Positions 32,015-40,276 of a stretch of DNA of 44,126 nt are shown here, piece after piece (position 1 is the stretch's first letter; every line of letters starts with the position of its first letter). The translations under genes and the position numbers were made by a program. The notes beneath the pieces are model-generated. The model worked only from the letters and a program-made list of their open reading frames with translations. It had not been told where the DNA came from and did no database searches. The stretch spans positions 1 to 44,126 of the forward strand of contig NZ_MWQE01000014.1 in assembly GCF_002210285.1 (NCBI RefSeq), in the 5' to 3' direction. This DNA comes from Fibrobacter sp. UWR2. GTDB lineage: Bacteria; Fibrobacterota; Fibrobacteria; Fibrobacterales; Fibrobacteraceae.

Positions 32015-32158
32015 TTAGACTTTCCAGGACTGGAGGAACCTATTGACGTGCGCAATCCTGTCCTTTTCCTCGTCCTTGCCGTGGAATGTCTTGAACAGCA
32101 GATTGCGGTACTCCATCATAGCGGTACGTATCAGAATCTTGTCTTCTTTCTTCAGCAT
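32015..32158 (-). CDS. Possible 47-residue small protein upstream of the TPR gene
   Basis: ATG 32158 to TAA 32015 encodes 47 residues, charged and helical (MLKKEDKILIRTAMMEYRNL ... HGKDEEKDRIAHVNRFLQSWKV). TATTATTA lies just before AGGAT and the ATG, resembling the promoter geometry of other genes here. The stop is seven bases from the next gene. Codon use looks like real genes of the window, but length is too short to be sure. Confidence 0.45.
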   Translation of the reverse strand: MLKKEDKILIRTAMMEYRNLLFKTFHGKDEEKDRIAHVNRFLQSWKV

Positions 32159-32189
32159 ATCCTAATAATACAAAATTTCCGTTATTAGT

Positions 32190-33527
32190 TTATTTGTTTC
32201 CCTTGCCCTTGCCTGCAAAATAGTCCTGCTGGCGGGTTGCGCCAAGAACAGCGTGCCAGAGCGTTCCGTTAGGGTCTATCTTCTTGCGCTCGTTCACGGC
32301 GTACTCGATAGGCACGTGGCTGAACTGCTCGTTCATGCTGCCCACGACCATGTCGGTCTTGCCGGCCATGCCCGCGTGTACGGCGCTTTCGGCCAGCTGG
32401 AAGCAGAAAATCGCGTCGGTGCCTTTCGCCGGAATGCTCCGCACCATGTAGCTCGGGTCGAAGTACTTGATGTTGACTTCCTTGCCGACCTTGTCGAAGT
32501 GTTCCTTGATTTTGCGCGTCAGGAATTCACCGATATCGTTCTTCAGGATGTTTCCGCTGGCGTCGCGGCGTTCTTCCTGGCCGTTGAAGAGTTCCTGCCC
32601 TGCACCCTCGGCGACGGCGATAACGGCATGCGTCTTGCCGCTGCTGTAACGGCTTTCGAGCGCCTTGAAGAGGCCCTCGAGCGTGAAGGGAACTTCGGGG
32701 ATAAGACAGAAGTTCACCACCGTGGTGGCAAGTGCCGCGTAGGCGGCGATAAATCCGGAATCGCGGCCCATGAGCTTCACGAGGCCGAGCCCGTTGAATG
32801 CGCCGTTCGCCTCGTTGTGGGCGCTTGTGATTACGTCGGTTGCCGAGAGCACCGCGGTCTCGAAACCGAAGGTGCGGTCGATGAGGTTCAAGTCGTTGTC
32901 GATGGTTTTCGGGATGCCGATGACCGAGATGGGCTGCTTGCGCTTCTTGACTTCTTCGGCAATCGCGTGTGCGCCGCGCAGCGTACCGTCACCGCCGATG
33001 CAGAACAGCACGTTGATGTTGAGGCGCATCAGGGTGTCCACCATGATGGAGGGGTCCTGCATGCCGCGGGAACTGCCGAGGATGGTGCCGCCGTCTTCCT
33101 GGATGGAGTCGACCACATCGGGGTTTAGCGTGATGGGGGAGTAGCCGTAACTGGGGTTAAGGCCGCGGTAGCCGTAGGGGATACCGAAGATATTGCGTAC
33201 GCCGTAGTCGAACCACAGCACCTGAACGAGGCCCTTGATCACGTTGTTGAGGCCGGGGCAGAGTCCGCCGCAGGTAACGACGCCCGCGCGGGTCCAGGCG
33301 GGGTCATGGAATATAGTCTCGCGGGGGCCGGCAGCTTCGAGCGAAGGCACGGCGATGCCCTTCTTGTAGAATTCGTGAATACGGTTTACGTCGGTGGTGA
33401 GGCTAATGCGGTCGTCATCGGATACGAACCGCATTCCTTTCATGGGGGACTTGAGCGTTCCTTTCCCGACAGTCTCGATGGAAAGGTCGTACTGTTCCGG
33501 GTTCTTGAGGATATCTTCCTGCGTCAT
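32190..33527 (-). CDS. pfk: 6-phosphofructokinase (TP0108-like clade)
   Basis: The 445-residue enzyme belongs to the PfkA superfamily: VVTCGGLCPGLNNVI (83-97), YGYRGL (118-123), GGDGT (178-182), PKTIDND (206-212) and MGRDSGFIA (about 246). It phosphorylates fructose 6-phosphate in glycolysis. Glycine in GGDGT (E. coli position 104) argues for ATP as donor, while lysine in PKTIDND (position 124) is shared with PPi-dependent enzymes. Plant and spirochaete relatives with this combination are ATP-using. The ribosome-binding site AAGGA is seven bases before ATG 33527. Confidence 0.88.
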   Translation of the reverse strand: MTQEDILKNPEQYDLSIETVGKGTLKSPMKGMRFVSDDDRISLTTDVNRIHEFYKKGIAVPSLEAAGPRETIFHDPAWTRAGVVTCGGLCPGLNNVIKGLVQVLWFDYGVRNIFGIPYGYRGLNPSYGYSPITLNPDVVDSIQEDGGTILGSSRGMQDPSIMVDTLMRLNINVLFCIGGDGTLRGAHAIAEEVKKRKQPISVIGIPKTIDNDLNLIDRTFGFETAVLSATDVITSAHNEANGAFNGLGLVKLMGRDSGFIAAYAALATTVVNFCLIPEVPFTLEGLFKALESRYSSGKTHAVIAVAEGAGQELFNGQEERRDASGNILKNDIGEFLTRKIKEHFDKVGKEVNIKYFDPSYMVRSIPAKGTDAIFCFQLAESAVHAGMAGKTDMVVGSMNEQFSHVPIEYAVNERKKIDPNGTLWHAVLGATRQQDYFAGKGKGNK

Positions 33528-33602
33528 GTTTAGTCCTTCGAAAAAATCGCACGGCGGATTATCTCCGTCGTGCCTTAAAATACAAAAAAAGTGCCGGTGT
33601 TA

Positions 33603-35468
33603 TTAGATGGTCTGCGGCGGGAAATGGATTTTCGTGCGCAGTCCGGGGTTCGCGTTCTCGATTTCGATACGCATGTTTGAGAGTGTGCAGAGCTTCTTCA
33701 CCATCGAAAGCCCGATGCCGGTACCCTTCGTGGTGCGGGTCATCTCGTTTTCGACGCGGTAGAATTCCTGGAACACGTTCTTCATTTCGGATGTGGGGAT
33801 GCCTGGGCCGTAGTCGCGCACGGCGAGGTACACGTGGTCGCCCTCGGTCTTGAGCTCGATGATAATCATCTTGTAGTCCGCGTTCCTCGAGAACTTGAGC
33901 GAGTTGTCCACCAGGTTCGTGAGGATCTGCATCACCGCGTCGCGGTCCATCATCAGCTGGACCTTGTCGATATCGGTGTCGCACGATACCGTGAGCGAGA
34001 ATCCATGGTCCTCGATATTCTTCGTGTACATGGTCACGAAGTCGTCGAGTACGGCCTTCGGGCGGTCCTTGCGGATGTTCGCCACCCAGCGGTTGCCGTC
34101 AAGCTTCGAAAGGTCGAGTACGTTCTGGATAAGTCGTGTAAGCCTGTCGCTCTCGCTTGCAATCTGGTCGAAACTCCTCATGCGTTTCGCATCGTCCATC
34201 TTGTTGTAGCTGCTCTGCAGTATCTCTGCGCGCATCTTGATGGTGGTGAGCGGGGTCTTGAGTTCGTGACTCACTGCCGATATGAAGTCTTGCCGTTTCT
34301 GGGCCAGGTCAAGCTGGCTCTGCGTGAGCCTGTATATGGAGATAAGACCGCCACCCAGCAGCAGGAACATGATTCCGCCGATAAGGAACAGCAGTTCGCC
34401 GTTGCTTATAATCTGCCCCTTGTCGCTCCCGACCTTCTGCACCGAGTTGTCGACGTAGATGGCCATCGATATGTTGTTGAGGGGCTCGGCGAGGTCTTCC
34501 TGGAAAACCTTCATGGCGCTGCGGGCGTCTATCCCGAACGCGATGATCGTCTCGTTGCTGTCCATGAACGCGAGGCCCAGGTGGTTGTCTTCGGCGGTGT
34601 AGTCGCTTATCTCGATATCAACGATGCTCTTGAGGTATTCGCGGAGGTCCACGACAAAACCTTGTACAAAGTTCTCTTCGCCCCTGAGCACGTTCCTGTA
34701 AAATACGATGTATTTGCGGTTCTGCTTTGCCTGGAACGATTCGATAGCGATGTCCATCGTGCCTACATAGGGGAATATTCGGTATAGGCCCGACGTATCC
34801 ATCTTCGCGGATTCCACGTTGAACGCGAACTGTTCCTGTTCCGACGTGCGTTCCACGCGCAGGCGTTTTTTCTTCTTGCTCTTCGAGAGGTCGAGCTCGT
34901 TTGCCAGCTGGTCAAGTGCGTTGGAATTCTTCGAGGAATCCTGCGTGGCTGTTCCCTTGTTCTTGATGCCCATGTCGCGCACGATGAACTTGAGCTGGTT
35001 CTGGAACGACTCGCGGATTTCCTTGTTCTCGAGCTGTACCTGGCCGAGCGCACCTGCGGGCAGGTAGGGCGTGCTGAACACGCCGTCGGGGTCGATCTGG
35101 AAATGCCCGATAAGCCCTGCATACTGGCTGCAGTAGTCTATCTTGCTGGAATCGCTATTGCACGATGTGACGGGGAAGTTCAGCGCAAGGTCGGAATAGG
35201 TAGGCTGTTCGCCTGCCGAGATGGTCTTGGCCACCTTGATAAAGCGGTATTCCATGAACGACCGCTTGTTCTCGATGGCAAGGTCATCCTTGATCTTGTT
35301 GTTGGCCATCTTCAGCACTTGTGTCGCGTGCATCGCCCATTCCGCTTTCGCGTCGTCCTGCATGTGCAGGTACGAGTCATAAAGCAGCCCGGCGACGGGC
35401 AGCGCGATAACGGCGAAGATAGCCGTGTAGATAAGAACTAGCCGTTTCTTTAGGCGGTTTTTGAGCAT
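33603..35468 (-). CDS. Sensor histidine kinase with large periplasmic domain
   Basis: The 621-residue protein has transmembrane helices at about 11-30 and 358-379, enclosing a 325-residue extracytoplasmic domain with two cysteines (103, 113). The second helix runs into a coiled coil (RLTQSQLDLAQKRQDFISAVS) and H-box SHELKTPL (His401). The ATPase part shows LVDNSLKFS (N-box), DYGPGIP (G1), FQEFYR (F-box) and GTGIGLSMV (G2). No HAMP domain is evident. The start ATG 35468 lies 18 bases inside the response regulator gene. The two form a typical two-component operon, with the kinase downstream. The signal is unknown. Confidence 0.9.
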   Translation of the reverse strand: MLKNRLKKRLVLIYTAIFAVIALPVAGLLYDSYLHMQDDAKAEWAMHATQVLKMANNKIKDDLAIENKRSFMEYRFIKVAKTISAGEQPTYSDLALNFPVTSCNSDSSKIDYCSQYAGLIGHFQIDPDGVFSTPYLPAGALGQVQLENKEIRESFQNQLKFIVRDMGIKNKGTATQDSSKNSNALDQLANELDLSKSKKKKRLRVERTSEQEQFAFNVESAKMDTSGLYRIFPYVGTMDIAIESFQAKQNRKYIVFYRNVLRGEENFVQGFVVDLREYLKSIVDIEISDYTAEDNHLGLAFMDSNETIIAFGIDARSAMKVFQEDLAEPLNNISMAIYVDNSVQKVGSDKGQIISNGELLFLIGGIMFLLLGGGLISIYRLTQSQLDLAQKRQDFISAVSHELKTPLTTIKMRAEILQSSYNKMDDAKRMRSFDQIASESDRLTRLIQNVLDLSKLDGNRWVANIRKDRPKAVLDDFVTMYTKNIEDHGFSLTVSCDTDIDKVQLMMDRDAVMQILTNLVDNSLKFSRNADYKMIIIELKTEGDHVYLAVRDYGPGIPTSEMKNVFQEFYRVENEMTRTTKGTGIGLSMVKKLCTLSNMRIEIENANPGLRTKIHFPPQTI

Positions 35469-36181
35469 TCGGGGCTAGAACGCATCTGGTAGCCTTCGCC
35501 TCGGAACGTGACGAGCAGTTTCGGGTGCGAGGGATCGTCTTCGATTTTCTTGCGCAACTTGGTAATGTGGATGTCCACGGTGCGGGTGTCGACCGATTCG
35601 GCATTCTCGTAGCCCCAGACTTCGCGGAGCAGTTCGGAACGCGGTACGGCGTGGTCGCGGTTGTTCCACAGGTATTCGAGGATCTCGATTTCCTTGCGGG
35701 TGAATGCGAGTTCTTCCTTGCCGCGCGTGCCCGAGTATTCGCGGAAGTTCACGCGCAGGTTGCCGGCGGCGAGCTTGCCTTCGTTCTCGAGGGACTGGCG
35801 GCTGCGGCGCAGCACCGCCTCGATGCGGGCGAGCAGCATCGGCACGGAGAACGGCTTCGGGATGTAGTCATCCGCGCCGAACTTGAGGCCGTTGATGATG
35901 TCTTCGTCGGTATTCTTTGCCGAAAGGATAATGATGGGGAGGCTTCTGTCCTTTTCGCGGATCTTGTCGCAGACCTCGAAACCATTCATGCCCGGGAGCA
36001 TGACGTCGAGCAGGACAAGTCCATACTGGTTGGAAAGAGCTTCCGAAAGTCCGCTTTCGCCATCGGCCACGTGCTTCACATGGTAGCCGTTCAGTTCACA
36101 CAGGTCTATGAGACCTTCTGCAATTGCAATTTCGTCTTCGACAATGAGGATGCTTGTACTGCTGGTATTGTTAACAGACAT
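35450..36181 (-). CDS. OmpR-type response regulator
   Basis: The 243-residue protein has a receiver domain (about 9-125): acidic pocket VEDE, phospho-acceptor Asp59 in LLDVMLPG, switch Ser87 and Lys109 in PKPF. A winged-helix C-terminus (about 140-238) shows LAFTRKEIEILEYLWNN, RSELLREVWGY and VDTRTVDIHITKLRKKIEDD. It would bind direct repeats near promoters when phosphorylated by the overlapping kinase. An outer-membrane barrel gene lies just upstream on the same strand, separated by 30 bases; it may be part of the same transcript or a target. Confidence 0.92.
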   Translation of the reverse strand: MSVNNTSSTSILIVEDEIAIAEGLIDLCELNGYHVKHVADGESGLSEALSNQYGLVLLDVMLPGMNGFEVCDKIREKDRSLPIIILSAKNTDEDIINGLKFGADDYIPKPFSVPMLLARIEAVLRRSRQSLENEGKLAAGNLRVNFREYSGTRGKEELAFTRKEIEILEYLWNNRDHAVPRSELLREVWGYENAESVDTRTVDIHITKLRKKIEDDPSHPKLLVTFRGEGYQMRSSPECSKTA

Positions 36182-36211
36182 CTTTTGGTTCCTTAACTCC
36201 TGTAAAAACTA

Positions 36212-37063
36212 TTAAAGTGCAAAACCGACGCCGACTTCAGCAGCCATGTGGCCCGGGTCGATTTCTTCCGGGTAGTCGCCGCCGAAGTAGTACTTGAAGT
36301 TTGCGTATGCGGCAATCGGAATGATGGGAAGCTTGGCGCGCAGGCCGACGAGGATATGGCCGCCGATGCTCTGCTTGAGGCCTTCTTCGAGGGCGGCGTC
36401 CTGCAGGTTCTCGACGAGCGTTTCGGAAACCTTGTTGCCGAGATCAGCCCCTGCGTTCGGGTTGCTGACCAGTGCGAGTGGGTCGCTCAGGACTTCGTTG
36501 ACCATCGAGTTGTAGGTGTCGCCAACGACCTTCTTGGTGAAGGGCTGGTTCAAGATAAAGGTGTTCAGGTAGTAGGTGAGGCCGCCACCAATGTAGGGGC
36601 GGATGATGGGGATGAACGTGATGGGGTAGGTGATGGAGATGTCACCGTTCATCTGTACGAACTTCGGGTTGGCCTTGCCGAACGGGGTGCCGCCCAGCTC
36701 GACTTCGAGGTCAATCTGCTGGTAGGTGAGTTCACCGCCTGCAAGGGATGCCTTCGGGTCGGCGATGAAGAGGGTTGCGTCGTAAGAACCGAACTGGATA
36801 TTGAAAGTCGCTTCAATGTCGATGATGGGGAGGATGTCGACCCATACCTTGAAGCCGAAGCCCTGCATCATCTCGTCGAATCCGCCGTGCCACATCTTGA
36901 CTTCGCCGGCATCCGTAACGTCGACGCGGTCCCTGACTTTATCAGTACCGAGACCCTTCATCGAGGTCCCGAAATTCGGGGCGTAATGAGCACCGATGCC
37001 AATGATGGCGAAAGACTGTGTGGCGAGAAGGGCGCCAGCAGCGAGCAAAACTTTGAAGTTCAT
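36212..37063 (-). CDS. Hypothetical outer-membrane beta-barrel protein
   Basis: The 283-residue product starts at ATG 37063, five bases after AGGAG. Residues 1-19 (MNFKVLLAAGALLATQSFA) are a signal peptide. Alternating hydrophobic strands rich in Tyr, Phe and Gly follow (IIGIGAHYAPNFGTSM, FGFKVWVDILPIIDIEATFNIQFGSY, ISYPITFIPIIRPYIGGGLTYYLN), and the protein ends in GVGFAL. This is the general pattern of small outer-membrane barrels; no named family was recognised. It lies upstream of the two-component genes and could be cotranscribed. Confidence 0.75.
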   Translation of the reverse strand: MNFKVLLAAGALLATQSFAIIGIGAHYAPNFGTSMKGLGTDKVRDRVDVTDAGEVKMWHGGFDEMMQGFGFKVWVDILPIIDIEATFNIQFGSYDATLFIADPKASLAGGELTYQQIDLEVELGGTPFGKANPKFVQMNGDISITYPITFIPIIRPYIGGGLTYYLNTFILNQPFTKKVVGDTYNSMVNEVLSDPLALVSNPNAGADLGNKVSETLVENLQDAALEEGLKQSIGGHILVGLRAKLPIIPIAAYANFKYYFGGDYPEEIDPGHMAAEVGVGFAL

Positions 37064-37312
37064 ATAGGCTCCTATGGTAACTTTTAAACTTGAAACTAGA
37101 TAAAATTTTCCAAAAAAGGACGGATACTTTCGTGAAAATGTCCTAAAACGGGCTCTTTTTCGCAAAAGTGTGACCTTTTATCCGAAAAAATCGGCTTTTA
37201 TCGGCTTGGTGTAAACTTTTTTATATCATATACCCACAAAATGTATATATTATATAAGTTTCTTACGATGGCCCGCAGTGCAGGGCGCGAAGGAAAGGAG
37301 ATAAGGCGAATT

Positions 37313-38290
37313 ATGCAGAAGTTGATGATGCTCTTGGCACTTGTGGGCTTGGTGACAAGCCTGAGCTTCGCAGCATCTTCTGCCGAAACTCGCCGCAATT
37401 CCTCTGACGCCTTTGACGAGCTCGATTCCGAGTTCGGCGGTCGGCCCCAGAAAAAGAATTCTCCCGCGGCAACGGCACCTAGGCAGGCGCCCCGGAGCGT
37501 TGCCAAGAACCAGCAGGGGAACATGCCCGTCGAGGGTGCCCCCACGATTCTCGTTGTCCCCGCGCAGAAGACCAAGGGGATGAGCGACCTGCAGGCTTTC
37601 CAGAGCAATCCGAACAACAGGATGGCTACCGAGGCCATCAACGGCTACCTCACGCAGCGTCAGTACGAGGTCAAGTCCCTGGCCGGCCAGGAATCCCTTA
37701 ACGAAGTCGTGCAGATGCAGCAGGATATCGCCGAGACCGAAGAGGATCTCTCCTACCTGGCGAGCCTTGCGCTCGGTGCCGACATCTACATCAAGTTTTC
37801 CGCCTCCATCGAAGGCGGTATCGTGCTTATCGAGCTGAGTGCCTACGAGGCGGCAACTGCACGCCTGCTCGGGAGCCAGACAAGCCAGGCGGCTGCAAAC
37901 GGCAGTTCCAGGGGCGAGATCGCCGATGCCGTGTACGCCGCGGCAAGCCGTGCCATGCCCGGTCTCGAGAAGAAAATCAAGGGCTACTGGGAAGTGGACC
38001 GCAAGAACGGCGTCCAGTACAAGGTCATCATGAAGCTTCAGGGCGATTTCGACGAACAGCGCGTCGAGGATATCCAGGACGATGTGAACCAACTCCTGAA
38101 GAAGGCCTTCAAGCGCGTAAACGTGAACGTGATGACGGCGAAGACCATCGACATGACGGTCTTTGCGGATATCGCGAAGTTTGGCGACGCGCAAGAGGTG
38201 TACAGCTATATCCGTCGCGGCATGAAGGGTTCGGTCAACGTGAAGAAGATAAACATCACGAAGAAACTGATCCTTATCGAAATGAAGTGA
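37313..38290 (+). CDS. Exported DUF6175-like protein
   Basis: The 325-residue product starts at ATG 37313 with a signal peptide (residues 1-20, LVTSLSFA). Frames from 37241 and 37268 are longer but would bury the signal. After a low-complexity linker with basic and Pro/Ala residues, the domain begins with PTILVVPAQK and continues with NRMATEAINGYLTQRQYEVKSL. ADIYIKFSASIEGG, YKVIMKLQGDFDEQRVEDI and a final VNVKKINITKKLILIEMK complete it, a pattern I associate with DUF6175 exported proteins of Bacteroidota. That match is from memory. One base separates it from the next gene, which it probably works with. Confidence 0.6.
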   Translation: MQKLMMLLALVGLVTSLSFAASSAETRRNSSDAFDELDSEFGGRPQKKNSPAATAPRQAPRSVAKNQQGNMPVEGAPTILVVPAQKTKGMSDLQAFQSNPNNRMATEAINGYLTQRQYEVKSLAGQESLNEVVQMQQDIAETEEDLSYLASLALGADIYIKFSASIEGGIVLIELSAYEAATARLLGSQTSQAAANGSSRGEIADAVYAAASRAMPGLEKKIKGYWEVDRKNGVQYKVIMKLQGDFDEQRVEDIQDDVNQLLKKAFKRVNVNVMTAKTIDMTVFADIAKFGDAQEVYSYIRRGMKGSVNVKKINITKKLILIEMK

Positions 38291-38291
38291 T

Positions 38292-39506
38292 ATGAACATC
38301 AAGAAGATTGCCTTTCTACTCCTTTCCTTTTCTGTAGCTGCGTTTGCGGGCAAGGTGATTACCTATACCGCATCGTCCGATGTATCGCAGGAGCAGGCGA
38401 ACAATACTGCTATTGCTGGAGTGGCAAAGCAGGTTTCGTCGCAGGTCCGTGCCGACGACCGTCTGAGTACATCTGATGTTACTGCAGGTGGCAAGGAAAG
38501 TATTTCGCAGACGTACACCTCCAAGAAGAACGTCAGTACCGACGTGAACCTCAAGTGGATCAAGGTGCAGCCGCTCCCGAAGGAAGGCAAGCGTTTCCGC
38601 GCGACGGCGACGCTCGATGTCGACGAGATGACGAACAACATCCGCCTGCAGATGGCCGACATCAAGAACAAGATTGCAAAGCTGGAATCCGACGGCCGTG
38701 CGGCTCTCGATGCCTCCCGCTACGACGAGGCGGTTCGCTGCCTTACGAATGCGCAGGCGCTGCTGCAGCCCTATGCCGACCTGAAGGCGGAACTTGCGGA
38801 AGTGTTCACGCTCAACGAATCGTTTAACCTCAAGCATGACCTCCCCGGCTTCAAGGCGCTTATCGCATCGAGGCTGGGCAATGTGCGTATCGAGACGTCG
38901 CCTTCGGAAATTGTTGTCGAGGGCGATGTAATCAAGGACCTCGCGGTTAAGGTGCTCGATGCCAAGGGCCCCGTGACGGATTTCCCGCTCAAGGCCATTC
39001 AGGAAAGCAAGAAGCTTGATTCCCGCCGCACGCAGGACAACGGGTCTGCCGTGTTTACCTTGCAGGGGGTCAGTACCGCGACAGGGTCGCAGTCGGTATC
39101 GTTCGTGCCTGATTTCCCGAGGGATATCCTGAAGGCGGCGGGCCTCGAGAAAGGATTCCCCGTGCTCTACAGTGTCAAGCGGGCGGCATGCAACGTGCGG
39201 CTCGATTGCAAGGGGAATGCCGATGCGTGCAAGGCGCTCGAAAGCGAACTTGCGAAGAACGCGATATACAACGGGAAGGATGCAAAATACCCGCAGCTCA
39301 AGGCCGAGGTTGCTTCTACCCCGAAGGGTTCGCTCGGCAAGCTAGTGTCCTTCGACATGACGGTTAGCGTGACCGGTGACCGTGTGAATTTCTCCAAGTC
39401 CACGAAGGGCGTCGGGAAGACCGAGGCCGAGGCGATGGGCAAGGGAATCGCCAAGCTCAAGTTCAAGGAACTCCTGGAGCAGGTCAAGAACATCTGTGCC
39501 GAATAG
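38292..39506 (+). CDS. Exported LPP20-like protein
   Basis: The 404-residue product has a signal peptide (MNIKKIAFLLLSFSVAAFAG). The N-terminal region (about 20-120: ANNTAIAGVAKQVSSQVRADD, then WIKVQ and FRATATLDVDEM) resembles the LPP20 fold, where an amphipathic helix packs against beta strands. A helical hairpin follows (about 120-185, IKNKIAKLESDGRAALDASRYDEAVRCL, TPR-like), then a beta-sandwich-like section with NVRIETSPSEIVVEGD. The C-terminus has a second strand/helix unit (SFDMTVSVTGDRVNFS, TEAEAMGKGIAKLKFKELL). It starts one base after the DUF6175-like stop and ends before a terminator. Confidence 0.65.
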   Translation: MNIKKIAFLLLSFSVAAFAGKVITYTASSDVSQEQANNTAIAGVAKQVSSQVRADDRLSTSDVTAGGKESISQTYTSKKNVSTDVNLKWIKVQPLPKEGKRFRATATLDVDEMTNNIRLQMADIKNKIAKLESDGRAALDASRYDEAVRCLTNAQALLQPYADLKAELAEVFTLNESFNLKHDLPGFKALIASRLGNVRIETSPSEIVVEGDVIKDLAVKVLDAKGPVTDFPLKAIQESKKLDSRRTQDNGSAVFTLQGVSTATGSQSVSFVPDFPRDILKAAGLEKGFPVLYSVKRAACNVRLDCKGNADACKALESELAKNAIYNGKDAKYPQLKAEVASTPKGSLGKLVSFDMTVSVTGDRVNFSKSTKGVGKTEAEAMGKGIAKLKFKELLEQVKNICAE

Positions 39507-39567
39507 CATATAATTCGGGACGGCGAGCGGATATAGCGTGAGCCATGATGAACGAGTGGAATTAAAA

Positions 39568-39590
39568 AGGCGCCTTATGGCGCCTCTTTC
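39568..39590. terminator. Terminator after the LPP20-like gene
   Basis: AGGCGCC (39568-39574), loop TTAT, GGCGCCT (39579-39585), then CTTTCTCTTT. Five A precede the stem, so it may also work on the minus strand for the PEGA gene. Confidence 0.7.
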
Positions 39591-39598
39591 TCTTTGTC

Positions 39599-39618
39599 AC
39601 CCTCGCGAAGGCGAGGGT
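39599..39618. repeat. Intergenic palindromic element (copy 2)
   Basis: ACCCTCGC (39599-39606), GAAG, GCGAGGGT (39611-39618), within GTCACCCTCGC...GCGAGGGTCT. It is the sister of the element at 16353-16374, with compensating changes in both arms (CC to CT, GG to AG). Confidence 0.6.
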
Positions 39619-39641
39619 CTATTTTAAACTTCAGCTGAAGA

Positions 39642-40178
39642 TTACTTTTTCTTCTTGCCGGAGGTAGCGTCGAGCTCGATCTTGACGGTTTCTTCGCCCT
39701 TCACGGTCACGAGCATTTCGGCGGACTTGCGGTTGGAGCATTCGGCACGCACCAGGTGGTCGCCGGCATCCAGGTTGTGGATGGTGAGCGCTGCACCGTC
39801 GGTCTTGTCGGAGTTTTCACCGTCGACGTAGATGATGCACTTGCCCGGCTTGGTGGTCACTTCGATGTGGCCCTTCGGGATCTTGGTGCCGTAGTCGAAG
39901 GTGTTACGCTTGTCGTTGCCCGGCCAAACGTTCACGCGCTGGTTCACCAGTTCGTAACCCTGGTCGATGACGATGAGGGTCTGGCGACCGGACTTGACCT
40001 GCATGTTCTCGATGGGGCTCTTGCCGAGCAGTTCGCCGCCGAGGTACACTTCGCTGTTAGGCGGATTGGTAATAATGGTGACCGTTGCGGGCTTGTTGCG
40101 CGGAGGTGGATCGTCGTCTGCGACAGCGGCAGAGACAAGGAATGCCACCAAAAGGGCGAAAATATAAAGTTTCTTCAT
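39642..40178 (-). CDS. Exported PEGA-domain protein
   Basis: The 178-residue product begins at ATG 40178 after AAGGAG. A signal peptide (LFVAFLVSAAVA-like, residues 1-20) is followed by an acidic/proline segment. Two PEGA-type units follow: ATVTIITNPPNSEVYLGGELLGKSPI (about 32-58) and GHIEVTTKPGKCIIYVDGENSDKTDG (about 108-134), each followed by strands. The tail is KKKK. PEGA domains are surface-associated beta folds, often in lipoproteins or S-layer-related proteins; function here is unknown. A terminator and palindromic element lie between its stop and the convergent gene. Confidence 0.8.
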   Translation of the reverse strand: MKKLYIFALLVAFLVSAAVADDDPPPRNKPATVTIITNPPNSEVYLGGELLGKSPIENMQVKSGRQTLIVIDQGYELVNQRVNVWPGNDKRNTFDYGTKIPKGHIEVTTKPGKCIIYVDGENSDKTDGAALTIHNLDAGDHLVRAECSNRKSAEMLVTVKGEETVKIELDATSGKKKK

Positions 40179-40276
40179 GGATTACTCCTTTTGTTTGTAT
40201 ATAAAATATAAAGTTTTTTCGGAATTTACTTTTTTTTTGTGCAAAAGTTTGGAAACTAATATCTACTTTTCCATAT

